Shown: positions 13,000-24,941 of the stretch, piece by piece
Position numbering within the stretch: position 1 is the first letter of the stretch
How the letters are laid out: every line of letters begins with the position of its first letter
Assembly (NCBI GenBank): GCA_022113835.1
Contig: JAILWY010000005.1
Span: 5,164,501 to 5,228,500 of the forward strand
From: Atopsyche davidsoni
Taxonomy: Eukaryota > Arthropoda > Insecta > Trichoptera > Hydrobiosidae
Reading direction: 5' to 3'
DNA: 64,000 nucleotides
Notes under the pieces: generated by a model
What the model saw: the letters and a program-made list of their open reading frames with translations, nothing else
What the model was told of the DNA's origin: nothing
The model's database searches: none
Made by a program: the position numbers and the translations under genes

Positions 13000-14200
13000 T
13001 ATTTATTTATCGGTTGATCGGTTGTAGTACTCGTGTATATTTATACAAATATGAATCAAAATAATTAAACGAAGAATTTTTTCAAATTTATTTAAAAATA
13101 AATTTTTTGAATAAATTTTACATAATACGAAAATATATCTACGAATGTGAAAACTTTGAATAGCTTGATTTTATTTAAAAAATATATTAGTATACTAAGT
13201 TTAAATCACTGTGATAAAAAAACTACAAATAATATTTATTTATCGCTAGGATTGAACGTTTAAAAGTCCGCCGCAGGTAGCGGTGAGTTTTAAAGTCCAC
13301 CCCTGATAAAAAGGTTTCATTTTACATGTCGATAGAGGTCCGGGGCAAACTATCAGTTTTATGTTGAATGACAGTGTAAAAAGAAATAAGAACGAAGGGG
13401 CTGACCCATCTCGATGGGGTAAATGAGTCCCGAGACCTGCTTGTCCCCTCGTGCTTTTATTTCTTATTAAATAGATTAAAAAAACTCAACCTTAAAATGT
13501 TCGATTCAAACTCCCGTGAAACGGATAATATTTACAGAAATCATTTTATTATCTAAGAACGGTTAAAATCGATCATAAGTAAAGTGCGACGACATAATTT
13601 TATAAGCAATATATTAATATTACACGTATTATATAGTACAATACACACGAACCCCATAATACGATATTGCGTATTGATGTTAATAAATGAATCTTAAATA
13701 TATCAGCAAGGTAGTAATAATAATTAAATACGCTTCAAATATCAAATCGTAATAGCAGGTAGTTACTTTAAATGGAACGGCCATTTTGGGTCGGTAAATT
13801 TCGAGTACAACGCCGAGACAAAAGAATGTGTAAAGGTAATCGTGATGAAATCGCTTCGGTCTTATTTCGTGTCGATAAGATCGTCGGATTTATTTTTGCA
13901 AGCACACTCGATCGGGTCCATCCGGTGAGGACAAGCGATGCGAGTTTACAGAGTCTGGCAAGAGTCTGATATGATATTTAACGGAAAATATTTGGGAAAT
14001 GTCCGATACATGTTTGATTGAAAATAAAGTCGACTTACCGGCATCTTCGAAGTTTTCTGTTTTCTTACGAGGCACTTAAAAATGTTCTGAATTCTTCTCG
14101 ATCGGTGTGACAGGACACATTTCAGGAGATGGAGTCGGGCGCGCGATTGTCGTACATGTGGGTAATGTATATCCAATCGTAATTCGATCACCAACGCTCG
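13000..14200. other. Gene-free stretch
   Basis: AT-rich with a moderate-GC patch at 13770-13960. Short frames there lack recognisable domains. Nothing further could be supported. Confidence 0.4.
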
Positions 14201-14209
14201 CGAGCGAAG

Positions 14210-14660
14210 CGGCCGGGACGCTGAGAGTGCAGTTTTGCGATGAGGAGTCTCGTGGTGATAAGAGGTCGGGGTGATGGTGGTGGCGGTGGCGGTGGTGGGG
14301 GGTGGTGGCGGTGGAGGCTTCGCTGCGGCCGCGGCTCTCGGCGCTCGGCGGACGACCCGTCGGGGCGAGGCGCGGCCGCGGACTGAAGCCGGCGCCCCCG
14401 GCCGACAGCAGCTGAGGTCCCCGCGGCGGGTCGAGGCCCGTGCTGGGCGCGATTATCTGAGACGGGTTTAATACCCCTACGCCGGCGGAGTGGTAATGGC
14501 GCGACGCTCTCACGTAGGCTCCGTTAAAAAACAGGCCGCGCTGGGAAGCGGCCGCGGCGTGGCGTCGGGACGTGTTCACACGCGCATCGCTCCGAGGCGG
14601 TGCCCGTGCCGGTCGCACCGCCGACCAGTAGCCTCCGAGGAAATCCTCCGCCTTATATCT
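14210..14660. other. GC-rich island with GGT/GGC-rich G tract
   Basis: The strongest GC island in the first 20 kb. A purine-rich tract at 14272-14320 (GGTGGC-type repeats with GGGGGG) could form a G-quadruplex on the plus strand. On the minus strand it is a CCACCR repeat that reads as His/Pro-rich in a 180-codon open frame (14076-14618). That frame has no recognised domain and overlaps two plus-strand frames, so I treat the block as an island with possible regulatory or first-exon function, not as a gene. Confidence 0.45.
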
Positions 14661-14783
14661 AGAATCGGGGGTGACGGGTCTTCGTGCACAAAACTGTCAC
14701 AAATCAACACCAACACACAAACGACACCTTCAAATATTGTATGATCCACATCCAAAAAATATATACTCGAATATTGAGTAACT

Positions 14784-15353
14784 TTCTAGTGCAGTGGCTC
14801 TCGAACTCTTTTGGCCCACGGACCCCCTTTCATAGTCAAAACTTGACGGATTCAGGGACCACTTTGAGAAGGACTTGGAAACCCACTATACTATTGGTCG
14901 CAAACCTCCTATGAGGAGAGGCAACCGATGAAGAAGAAATTGTTTAACAAAAATATTACACCCAAAATTATTACGTAGGGCCTTGGAAGAAAAAATTCAT
15001 AATTTAATACTATAGATGTATTAAAACGTAGGACCTTGGGTGAAAAACTTCATAAATTCATATTATATACTAGTTGGTGCAAGTATCGACTCTATTGCGT
15101 TCCTGTATTAACCTACCTGACTCACCCCGATGCCTGTTATTGCTTGTATTTTATGCACCTGTCTATATGTATATTTTACTTAAGACGTAATAATCGCTAA
15201 TAATGTATTCATTGTTAGTTATTTTAACTTCCATATTAATAAAAATGTGTTACAATTTTTTTATTTTATATTAAACCTTGCACGGACCCCCTGACGTTGT
15301 TCAGGGACCCCCTGGGGTCCGTAGGGACCACTTTGAGAAGCACTGTTCTAGTA
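14784..15353 (+). mobile_element. Non-autonomous hAT element (MITE), 554 bp
   Basis: The element runs 14792-15345. It begins CAGTGGCTCTCGAAC and ends in the reverse complement of CAGTGCTTCTCAAAG, flanked by TTCTAGTG (14784-14791) and TTCTAGTA (15346-15353), an 8-bp duplication with one mismatch. It is the same family as 9140-9519, inverted. It is longer because it contains extra sequence: a fragment resembling the LINE 3' tail (about 14885-14940) and an imperfect tandem duplication of a ~53-bp unit starting ACGTAGG (14971-15078). No transposase is encoded. Confidence 0.85.
14885..14940 (+). pseudogene. LINE tail fragment inside the hAT MITE (copy 2)
   Basis: The segment reads TGGTCGCAAACCTCCTATGAGGAGAGGCA-like sequence followed by GATGAAGAAGAAATTG. 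It aligns with the EMVANL tail region of the copies at 6.9 and 28.7 kb. Its position inside the MITE implies either nested insertion or capture. Confidence 0.5.
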
Positions 15354-15357
15354 GATC

Positions 15358-15625
15358 GTTGAAATGTGGCTTTATATGAGAATTTATAAAATACTACGGG
15401 TTGACCGTGTCACAACTGAGAGAGTCTTGCACAGAATGCGCAATGAATGTGGGTCTTTTATTTTGGCCACATTTTCTGAAACAATAAATATAGCATCCTA
15501 CAATTGATAGTCCAAGGCAAAGGGGGCATCGAAAGGAGAAGTTGGAAGTTCGCCTGAATTAGCGAGACTGAAATGGTCATCAACCTAATATGAGAGGCAC
15601 CAAAAGAAGACTTCGTTTAAAATGT
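15358..15625 (+). pseudogene. Non-LTR retrotransposon RT-ORF C-terminal fragment (copy 3)
   Basis: The frame from 15358 reads VEMWLY, then ILRVDRVTTERVLHRM. After a one-base frame change it reads HIF-NNKYSILQLIVQGK and ends near EMVINLI. These are the conserved blocks of the C-terminal part of insect endonuclease/reverse-transcriptase LINE ORFs (EMW..RRIL.ISWVD..TNEEVL.RM; GHI.RN.KY.LLQLI.QGK; EMVANL). It carries stop codons and an internal deletion, so it is dead. It starts only a few bases after the right target duplication of the 14.8-kb MITE. Confidence 0.75.
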
Positions 15626-15639
15626 TTAAAGCATATATA

Positions 15640-17740
15640 CTTTTATGGCTACTACTATATATTATGTTTATTCGAATAATAAAAAACGTGTATTTTAGTT
15701 AATTTCTGTTGAATAGAACTGATACAATCTACCTTTGTAGTCGTACCAAAACAGGCTTTTGTATTAATATTTATTTATGAAAATACAAACACTTAAATTG
15801 ATAACATCCTGGGCGGAACCCACAGCAGATAGTAAACAAATTATTGAACATTTTTTTTATTATATATAAATTATTTTAAGAATAATTTCGCGAGCTATTG
15901 ATGAGCTCTGCTTGACGCCCGGGAGATCATCTGAAAACTATTGGGCTAGGCCCCGACTGACCACACTCGCTGGACCCTCGAGATCCACCAAACACTTCAT
16001 CCACAATACTCGCTCTGGTCACTGTGTAGTCTGTTAACGATTTCAGCCATATTTGTTTACCTATTTACGGACAATGAGAAGCAAAATATTCGTCGATTTA
16101 ATAAAACGCTAGGTTTCAAATTTGTGCATTTCGTACAAACCCTTAAGCAATGTATTATCTAAAATTTATGAAATATTAAATCTATACCATAATATAAAAA
16201 ATACTAGATATGATTACAACTATTATTAATATAATTTTGGTTCACAGAATTATTTTTTTTCAGTTACAAAAATTATTATAAGATAGGGTTAAAAACAAAA
16301 CTTAAAAAACGAGATTTAAATAAATTATTTTTTTCAACCATTATCACTACGAAATTATTAAAGAGTATGAAATATTTGGATTGCAGACCTTTTTGAATGT
16401 TTACGGACGTATAAAACTTATTAACGTTTGAATAAAATTAAGCGCCACGTTGCTCGCAATCTGATTTCATAATATCTGGGGCAAAATAAACATATTAATT
16501 ATACAGTAATGATTATTTAAGTACGTGTAATGTATTGCTGCAGTCTTTAAATACACAAAAATGTAACAGCATTTGTACAAGCTTCTGCATTGCCTCAATG
16601 GCATGGCAATTGCAGCGAAAGAAAAGATAAACGTTTCCTTGTGAAAAATTTTACACTACGATAAGCACACCATTGTTCACAACACAGTACCAGAAGGTCT
16701 TATGTACAACATTTGTGCTTCTTCGTTAATGGCGTTTTCATGAGAATAATCTATCTGAATAAATTCTTATTCTAGGCTTTATAAAAACCACGGTGAAAAT
16801 TTTAACAATACAATTTTTTTTTTTTTTAACGATATATTATTTGTGAGCATAATAACAATGTACTCTTATTTTAATGTTTGTTTTAAAATAAAATAAATTA
16901 ACCATCATTCACAGATCCGTAAATTTATTTTAAAAATATTGTGTCCTGCTTTATTTATATCAATATTTGTTCGTACCCACTCAGCTGTACCATATTTAGT
17001 ATGGCAGGTTCACTGACCTCGATTGGAGCCTTACATACCTACATAATATTACAGCCAAAGGAGAGGAATTTTCAAAGCCACAAAAAAACAACCGAGGTGT
17101 GTGATGTACCTCATAATAACCTGGAAAGTGTGTACGCTGCTATATGTACGTATTGTTCAAATTCGTCGAAGCATCTAGGATTGGAGAGAAAAGCTATAAG
17201 TAATAATATTTATTTTTTAAAAGTTGTCTATAAAATATTAAAAAGTGAATATACCATTAACATATTAACCATACGTATTTCTTGATATTTAAAGTTTTAA
17301 GCAAATAAATACTCAGTGTGTTAATTAATAATTCGAATTAGTAACGTATGTGTTACTTCGGTAGAAAAGTGTGCAAGATTGCAAATAAATTATCACAAAA
17401 AAAGCTTTAAAATGAATGCACCATGAAAAAAATTATAGTAAATTCGGTCAAATATATATTAAAATATTGAAGATACATATTTCATGAAGCGTTGTATAAT
17501 TTGAATTATATAGATCTTAAGATTTTGTGAAAAAGATTATATATATAAACAAAAAAAAATTAATATCAAATATTGTATAGCGGCACAAATAAAATTTAAC
17601 TCGTTTGTTTATGACCAAAACAATCCACAAATCATTCACTATATATAATCTACACTGCAAACCATTCGTGTCATTCTCACCGTCTTTCATGTCCACATTT
17701 TAATCAACAATAAAAAAAAAAAAAAAAAATTTTATTTACA
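15640..17740. other. AT-rich gene-free stretch
   Basis: AT-rich with poly-T and poly-A runs. A 114-codon plus-strand frame at 16941-17285 lacks any recognisable domain. A small balanced-GC patch at 16560-16740 shows nothing specific. Confidence 0.4.
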
Positions 17741-17753
17741 ATAATCAAATTCT

Positions 17754-17935
17754 TATAATGATAAAAGTAACTTTGTATCCTGTCTTCACATTGAGTTTAT
17801 TAGATTTTTTGCACGACTGGTTTCGACCGAATAGACTAAGTCATCGTCAGATGCATAACTAAACATGAACAGAATACAAAGTTACTTTTATCATTATAAT
17901 AATGGTTCTTCACCAATCAAACGCCTTGTCCCTCA
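17754..17935 (-). mobile_element. Inverted-repeat element with hammerhead-like core (copy A)
   Basis: Perfect 25-bp inverted arms lie at 17754-17778 and 17874-17898. The family continues to about 17935, sharing CTTCACCAATCAAA and GCCTTGTC with copy B at 52.1 kb. On the minus strand the centre contains CTGACGA (17850-17844), a spacer, then GAAA (17824-17821) followed by CCAGTC. That is the CUGANGA...GAAA order of a hammerhead ribozyme core. Stem II is poorly paired here, so the copy is probably inactive. Penelope-like elements and retrozymes are known to carry such motifs. Confidence 0.6.
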
Positions 17936-17999
17936 ACAAGTAAATTCTTGATAAAAATATAATTAAAAATAGTTGTCTTCAGTTATAGCTTATCACAAG

Positions 18000-18240
18000 T
18001 GGTATCACTCACGGCGGCGTGAGTCATGCACAACCACCCTGTGGCATTATGTACGGCGTCGGTTTGATTTGTACTCTCGTCACGTTGTGGGCAGTGTCCT
18101 CTTTGTGGGCAGGGTGTTGCATAAGGCATTTTTCTTCCTTCTCCGGCACCTTCTCGCATCTCGGTGCATCGGATGTGCCGCCGCGCCAGGCCCGGCCGGG
18201 GACCATTAACGCCCCGGGGGCAACGGTTCTCTAAACCCCC
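18000..18240. other. GC-rich island
   Basis: A CpG-containing island followed by an A14 run (18259-18272). Four overlapping frames on both strands are open, consistent with composition. No domain or splice pair was seen. Confidence 0.4.
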
Positions 18241-18279
18241 CCCATCCAAATTTCATTAAAAAAAAAAAAAAACGTGAAC

Positions 18280-20700
18280 GCTGAGCTTCACATAATTTAA
18301 AATTAATATCGAGTCTTTTTTATCTGAAGCTCGTGTATCGAAATCACGATAAAATCTATGCTCACAATGGGTAATAATACATAGCAATTTACTATGAAAA
18401 AATGCGAAATATAATATATAACCTATTCTAGGTCATATTATATGTTCAGGGATCTTATCTTACCTTTTCTAGAAGCATGCAAAACATTTTGTGATCTACG
18501 CGTAGCCTTTTTTGTCTCTAATGTGTGATTTGAAGGAATATATTGTGCAATATTTATTTGATTATATTTAAGAAAAGTATGTATGAAAAAGGAGTTTGAC
18601 TGTGCAAGATTATCGTTTGTGATGTAGTCAACTTTCAAATGTCTCAATTTTTCGCATGGCTGCTGTCTCAAGTGTCCAGGCCTGAACTGAAAAATTGAAA
18701 CAACATAACATCGTATGTATATCATAAGTAGAGCTAAAAAGTATTTTTTTTTTGTACGGTTTGGTTCTGTATTTCATGTGGCAGTACGTACGCTCATATG
18801 ACGTGTGGCGAGCACGATTCCACCCACGTCTTTGCAGGAGTATTTTACATCATTAAGGAAGGTTAATGACATAATGTCATTAAAGGCATCTCGCGATAGT
18901 TTGAGTGTCGCGGATGCGTCCCAGCTCGCTCTGCGAGATCTACGCCGCTCGGGATGCGGCGCAGCGCGACTTATCCTCGGTAGCCGGTAATGGCTTGGTG
19001 TTTTTTTTTTTTTTTTTTTTTTTTTTTCAGTATTTTTAATTTACTACGTGTTATTACGCGAAAACGTATTTCGCAAAAACGCTCCTCGCGATATTGTGTT
19101 AATAAAATTAAATTAGTTTATTGCACGGTACGAAAAGAAACCGCCACATTAACAGTTTTTTGGGATTGGGTAATGATAACAATTATTAAAATATTTATTC
19201 CATATTATAATGAAGGCTGTGCTTATCCGCTTATATTATCTACATACATGGAGATGCAAAAAATATATTCTTTTTTTTTATTTCTGCAGTGTAAAATACG
19301 TTTTTGCTTCTGAATGGCTCTACTGATCGTCTGCTTGTATATTTGTGACATCTGTGAAAACTATAAAGCATCGTATACCAGAAAAAGTACATTTTTATTT
19401 CACTAAGTAGGGTTATATAGGATTTTCATGATCTGTAAAATCTTTTAATAAAGCTTTCACATTGAAAACTTAATTCTGCATGTAATATGCCTTAATGCCT
19501 TGTATTTTGTTTAATGGTAATTAGTGATTTGATATCCGTAGAATATTTATTTCTTTAACTGGAATACATTTATTTTATTTATTTATACATATCATGTAAT
19601 AAAATAAAAATAATGAATTTCTATTTTTTTTAAATATTATTTTATTTATTGAAAACAAAAATGTCTTTTCTATTTGTATATCTATAATTTCAAAGTCGGG
19701 GCGCGATACTTGCAGTTATGTGAGTAGTAATTTCTAAGTGCTTTCGAGTTTCCAACACCTTTAAGTTTATTTAAAACATTAACGATGATTATAACATCTA
19801 ACGAGGAACATATTATTGAGTCACGCATTTAAATTCTAAATAAACTGATGTTTATTGCAATGATATCGCATAAATTTAACTATAAAAAAAAAACATTTAT
19901 TCATCGATAAAATCAGTTAAAATAGTTGTTGGAGTTTAGTTCAAAATTAATTAATTAAAAGACAATTATTGATAGTTTTTCATGAATTGTCAAATTGTTA
20001 TTTATTACCAAACGATTGATAGTTATGAAATATTAAATATAAAGTTGATATAAATCATGCCATTAAAATAAACCCACTCATAAGTCCAAAAACCTTACTT
20101 GACAACGACTTAAAATAATTTAACGTAATATATCTTTTTAGTTTTAAATATTTTTTTAAATTAATGAAGATATAAATTGAAATACAACTTTCATAGCAAA
20201 CTGTTTTAAAACAAATATATGTATCTTCTGATATAAATAAAGTTAAATTTTTTTTTTTTTTTTTTTCTACCAGCTTTTCGACTGTATTTTCTGTTCGATC
20301 ATATATGTTTTTAGATCTGTTAGCAAAAGAGAAAAATAGTTCCAAGTTCCTTGACACTAATGTTATATTTGTTAAACTTGAAATGTAAATTTTATACAAA
20401 TAATAGTTTATGGACTTGCAAAAAACTTGTACAAAACAAACGCCGTTTCATCGTGTACTTAAATTAAAAACATATCACTTATGTAATAAGCTTGTTGAAT
20501 GAAAAATGCAGATTTTTTTGAACTTTTGCTATATAACTGTTGTTTTAAATTTTTGATAGATTATAGATTTAATGTTAAAGCAATTTTAATATATGTGTTA
20601 TACTAAAATATTTTCTACCGTTTTATTACGTTTATCTGCTTTTCTACTTCAGTATATTTGTTTTAATGAGATAGGGAGCTTTTTGAAAGAAATATATTTT
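18280..20700. other. AT-rich gene-free stretch with long T tract
   Basis: Contains an uninterrupted T run of about 26 bases (19001-19027), a small GC patch at 18880-18990 and long AT-rich stretches. No gene or repeat family could be supported. Confidence 0.4.
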
Positions 20701-20769
20701 TTTTATTGATCCATGAAGTGTGACTGGCATCCCTGCGCTGGGTGGATCTTAAGGTGTTCTAGACTTGTA

Positions 20770-20820
20770 AATTACCTTCCAAAGAATGGTCGGGAACAAT
20801 AGGGGTTCGGACCCGCCATG
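20770..20820 (-). CDS. Possible first coding exon, unidentified
   Basis: Inside a GC-balanced block (20710-20890), the minus strand has an ATG in good context (GGAACATGGCGG, ATG near 20818-20820). It encodes MAGPNPYCSRPFFG and runs into AAG followed by GTAATT at about 20770, a plausible 5' splice site. The block is embedded in AT-rich DNA, as a promoter or first exon often is. No matching downstream exon was found and the peptide is not recognised, so this is weak. Confidence 0.18.
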
Positions 20821-20899
20821 TTCCAGTCGCTGCGCAGGGCACAGGTTGCCTCACGCGCACTTCCGGTCAGAACGACTCCTCCAAAGCTTCTGAAATATT

Positions 20900-23800
20900 A
20901 CTGCTAATTAATATTCAAAAACTGCGTTAGAAACACAACGAAACCGAAGCATCTTTCACGTGGGAACGATTCCCTCAATATTCTTAATAATAATTTAACA
21001 TTGATTTATTCAATACTACCGATTAGTAAATTGTAGGAAAAGCAAAAAAAAACAATTTTATTTTTAATGAAAATTATTAAAAAAAAAAATAAAAGCCGAT
21101 TAAATTGTGAGTTGTTCTTTTTATATTCATTAGTTCACTTGAGTCACTGGGGAAGTGTATTTCAACCTTAAGAGTTTAAATATTTTTTTGAAGAAACAGT
21201 GAATTGGGTAATACTCGTATATCCAATAATTAATAATAAATAATTGACAGCTATTTTTATCTTATTTATTATAAAAAAATAAATAAGATAAACGAACAGA
21301 TAAGACATGCCGCCTGTCTAGGGTGTTAAACATCAAACGATGCAATAACTTGTGTCGTTTTATCATGTACTGAACATGATTATAATATGAACAAGTGGAA
21401 TAAAATACACCACCATAGTAACGGCCGGGATCGAACCATTACTGCCTTCATCCATCAGTTGATAAAGTTGGGGAACGAATCATTGGATGATGATATGAAA
21501 AGGCTTTCGCCATTTAAATATGCATTCTCGGATCAAAAGATTTATTTCGAGATCATATTTAGCACCGTCGCAACTTTGTTATTCGATGTGATTTATAAAT
21601 AGAGGCTTTATAATACTTTATTATTTATATTTTGATGTCTGCAATGATGAGTTGCCATCATATATTATAATACACAAAAGCAATACAGTAATGTAAATCG
21701 AGAAAAGTATATCTTTATTCCTCGTCTGGTTAGGTGTTGCAAATTGGTTACTTTTAAGAATAATACTTTATTTCTACTCCACGGCCACAAAAGCGAATAA
21801 TTGAGATCCATTATATCGGTAACCCATGGCAATGATTTAAGGCATTCATTTTCCACGGACAGTCTCGTCTCATTCTACATTGTATCGAGAGAAGACTCCG
21901 TACAAACATGCATGTAGTATCATAATAGGAGGTCAGTGGCGTCAGGCGACAGGAAAATACCTGCAAATTTTAAATTTCAGGTTGAAAAAATAATTAGTAT
22001 ATAAAATCGTGGAGCAGTCAAGTTTTTTTAGTTGGCTTTTCAATGGTATTAATATATGCATGATACTTTTTTTAAATAAATTATAATCGTAACATATTTT
22101 TTTAAATAAACAGATTTGCTCTATTTATGCGAATGCAATAAAAAAGTAGAAACACCAGGTAAATATTACAAGAAGCTATGGTGTATTTATACAAATTAGA
22201 ATGTACCATGATATGATGACATTGCTGGTTTTGCTTCACATTATATTTGTTTTTAATTTTTTATATTTATAACAGTAGCTTTCGTGACTAATAAAAGTAA
22301 ATAAGAATTAATAAACTGATTAATAAAATAAAGAGTGCAGCTCATCACGAGACGCTGGTGGCTCAGAAATGCAAGAGATACAATTTTGAAGAGATTGAGA
22401 GGCGATTCATCATAATTTCATATCTTGGGGAGGAAGTTTTGCCAGTGCCGTGGAAAAATCACACACATTTGTACCAACAGTGATTCGATAAATTAAAAAA
22501 ATATATTTTACATGACATATAACACAAAAATAAATCACACTCACCATAGGACCTAAAATCAAAATGTGCCTATTTATTTTTATAAATTTAATTTCGCTAT
22601 AAAACATATGTTATAAACATTTTTTTTTAATTTTATTCTGAAAAACTAACCTATTATATGAATTTTTTTAAAGTAAAAACATAACAAGGTTACAAAACAT
22701 AAAAAGTATTAAGGAAAAAGTATTTTTACCATAGCTTTATTTGCCTTTAATTTTTTATGTGTTTCTTATGTGTTTCGCACTCCTATGGAGTCCGCCTGGA
22801 TGTAGAAGGCACGTCCTTTTAGTGCCCACGTCTCCTGATCGAGTCTATACTCGATATGGGATATTTATCACATGGTTTTTTCGATATTTTTATTTGAATA
22901 ACCTTCCCAAAATCGATCGGCCGATTCAAGTTTTCAGTCGAAATACATCTACCGACGGGCGAAAACTGCACTCTTAATATTTTAAGATTATAAGGCAGCA
23001 GCCTTAACAGAAAGCAAACACACACGCGTATTTATTTTAATTCTTACATATAATATATGCAATATACAATATATACAAGAATTCTAATAAAACTATTAAA
23101 TATCAGTGTATTTTAAATCTGTACTTATATCAATTTATTGTATAATGATACTGATTCCTTAAGACAGTGGTGGTTGAATTTTGAGTGAATTCAAACCTCC
23201 GTCGGTTTAATATTTAAACTGACTATTAAATTTGAATATTAAAGTATATAAACACGCAAAGTTAATTAAGTATCTATTCTCGTAAATTAAAAGCTGTAAT
23301 TGCTCTACAAATTCTATGCTTTCCGGATGGCGCGTTGATGAGTTTGAATTTTAAAGGTAACAAAATTAAAAACTAGATTTTTTCACATAAGACAACATTA
23401 TTATATGTGGAATTATGTTTTTTTTTTATTACGTAGGGGAGTCCTTGGTTACATATTTACATGTTGTACGTACAATCGGAAGCTAAATCTTGTGTTCTTT
23501 GCTATTATTAGTAATTTATTAAAAAGGGCTTATATGGATGAGTTTTTTTATTTGGGAAATTAATTAGTTTATCGCAGACTTTCACGTTTTTGAAAATATT
23601 TTGTAATAAGTTTATTTATAATTTGAAGCCATCTCGTCACACTTAAAAGTTAATGATCATGAATAGTATTTACTGAAATTTAATTTAATTTCACGTTGTA
23701 TTTTTTGGAGTATCAATATAATTGTATATGCTTGAACAAATGGCAAATAAGTGAGTGAAAACACATAAAAAAGATCTGATTTATATTTCGCTTATCTAGA

Positions 23801-24940
23801 CTCGGTTCAGCGGTAAAATGACAAATCTGTTTTGACAGGCAGTAGAGTAACAGATTGCAGTTTATGATATTAATAAATCCTGAGCTTCATTGTGGATTAA
23901 ACGGGCTCGATAATCCCTTGGTGGGTTAGGAATCGTGCGGGAAGGTCAAGTTCCTAGCGCAGAGAATCAAGGCCGGGTTCGGATAAAGCTCTAAATCATT
24001 ATGGACGAACAAGGCAGCCGCACACTCAACTTATCTATCGACACGTCTAGACCCTATAACTGTACTGTTTAATATGCCCCTAGACCCGATAACGCCACGC
24101 GATCTTGTCTCTAACTGTACCGGCAATCAAGCAGCCACGGGCGCTCTACAATAACTCGTTTGTGTCTAAAATATGCCGCATTAGTTTGTTTTGTTTTTTT
24201 TTTTATATATTTTATGTAAATTATCAAAAGATATTGGAGCACCCATAAGCAAGTGTGCGTTTTTGCAAAAGAATATCGACGGCAAGTTTTTGGGATTTTT
24301 TTGTATTAAGCGAATCGGTCGGTAGGTGATTTTGAAATAACATGGCTTTTATGACACATTTTGTTAAAAGTTGCTATTGTTTCAAATGTTTTTTAATTAA
24401 TTTATTGCATAGAGATTCAACTTAATTTCACTTTATTGTACCATTTTGAAAGCAAATAGTAAAACACTTCAAAACTAATTTTGCAGGAAAATTTAACAGG
24501 AATAATAATTGCAGTTCTCATTTGCTAATGAAATTGATCATAAGAAGCTCTTAAAAAAACCAAAAGTTCTTTATGTCTCGCGAAATCCAATGCATGTTCA
24601 TTATTTATCTGCGTGCTTTATGTATTCGTAAATAAAATACGTGCTTGTGTTTACATATGACTTAACTGAGGACTGTCACCATACTGATCAATAGTTTTAC
24701 CCTAAAAGACGTAAAATGGAGAATACATTATTAATTGGGTAATATTTATATAATTTATTCCTTTATATTCGCAAAGGGAGTTACATGTTTTACGTTTAAA
24801 TTGCCGAATTTAAAAACGCCATTGGCGTCTTTTTTACCACGGTATACGATATTACACCAAAGATAATCATGATAATTGTCTTACTAATAATCAAGCTAAC
24901 AGCGACACGGGTTAACTAGTCGTGATCGTAGAAGATCATA
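20900..24940. other. AT-rich gene-free stretch
   Basis: A long AT-rich interval. Perfect 15-bp hairpin arms lie at 21256-21270 and 21278-21292 (7-base loop). A GC-balanced block at 23880-24170 contains a 24-codon plus-strand ORF starting ATGGACGAACAAGG (24001) without recognisable domain. Nothing else could be supported. Confidence 0.4.
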
Positions 24941-24941
24941 C

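Noticed and set aside
14076..14618. 180-codon minus-strand open frame with a His-rich run
   Set aside because: It lies over a GGT/GGC tract in a GC island where plus-strand frames are also open. No domain, weak codon signal, and the His run is simply the complement of the repeat.
21256..21292. AT hairpin as a microRNA precursor
   Set aside because: Perfect 15-bp A/T-only arms with a 7-base loop are too short and too simple for a pre-miRNA; such hairpins are common in AT-rich DNA.
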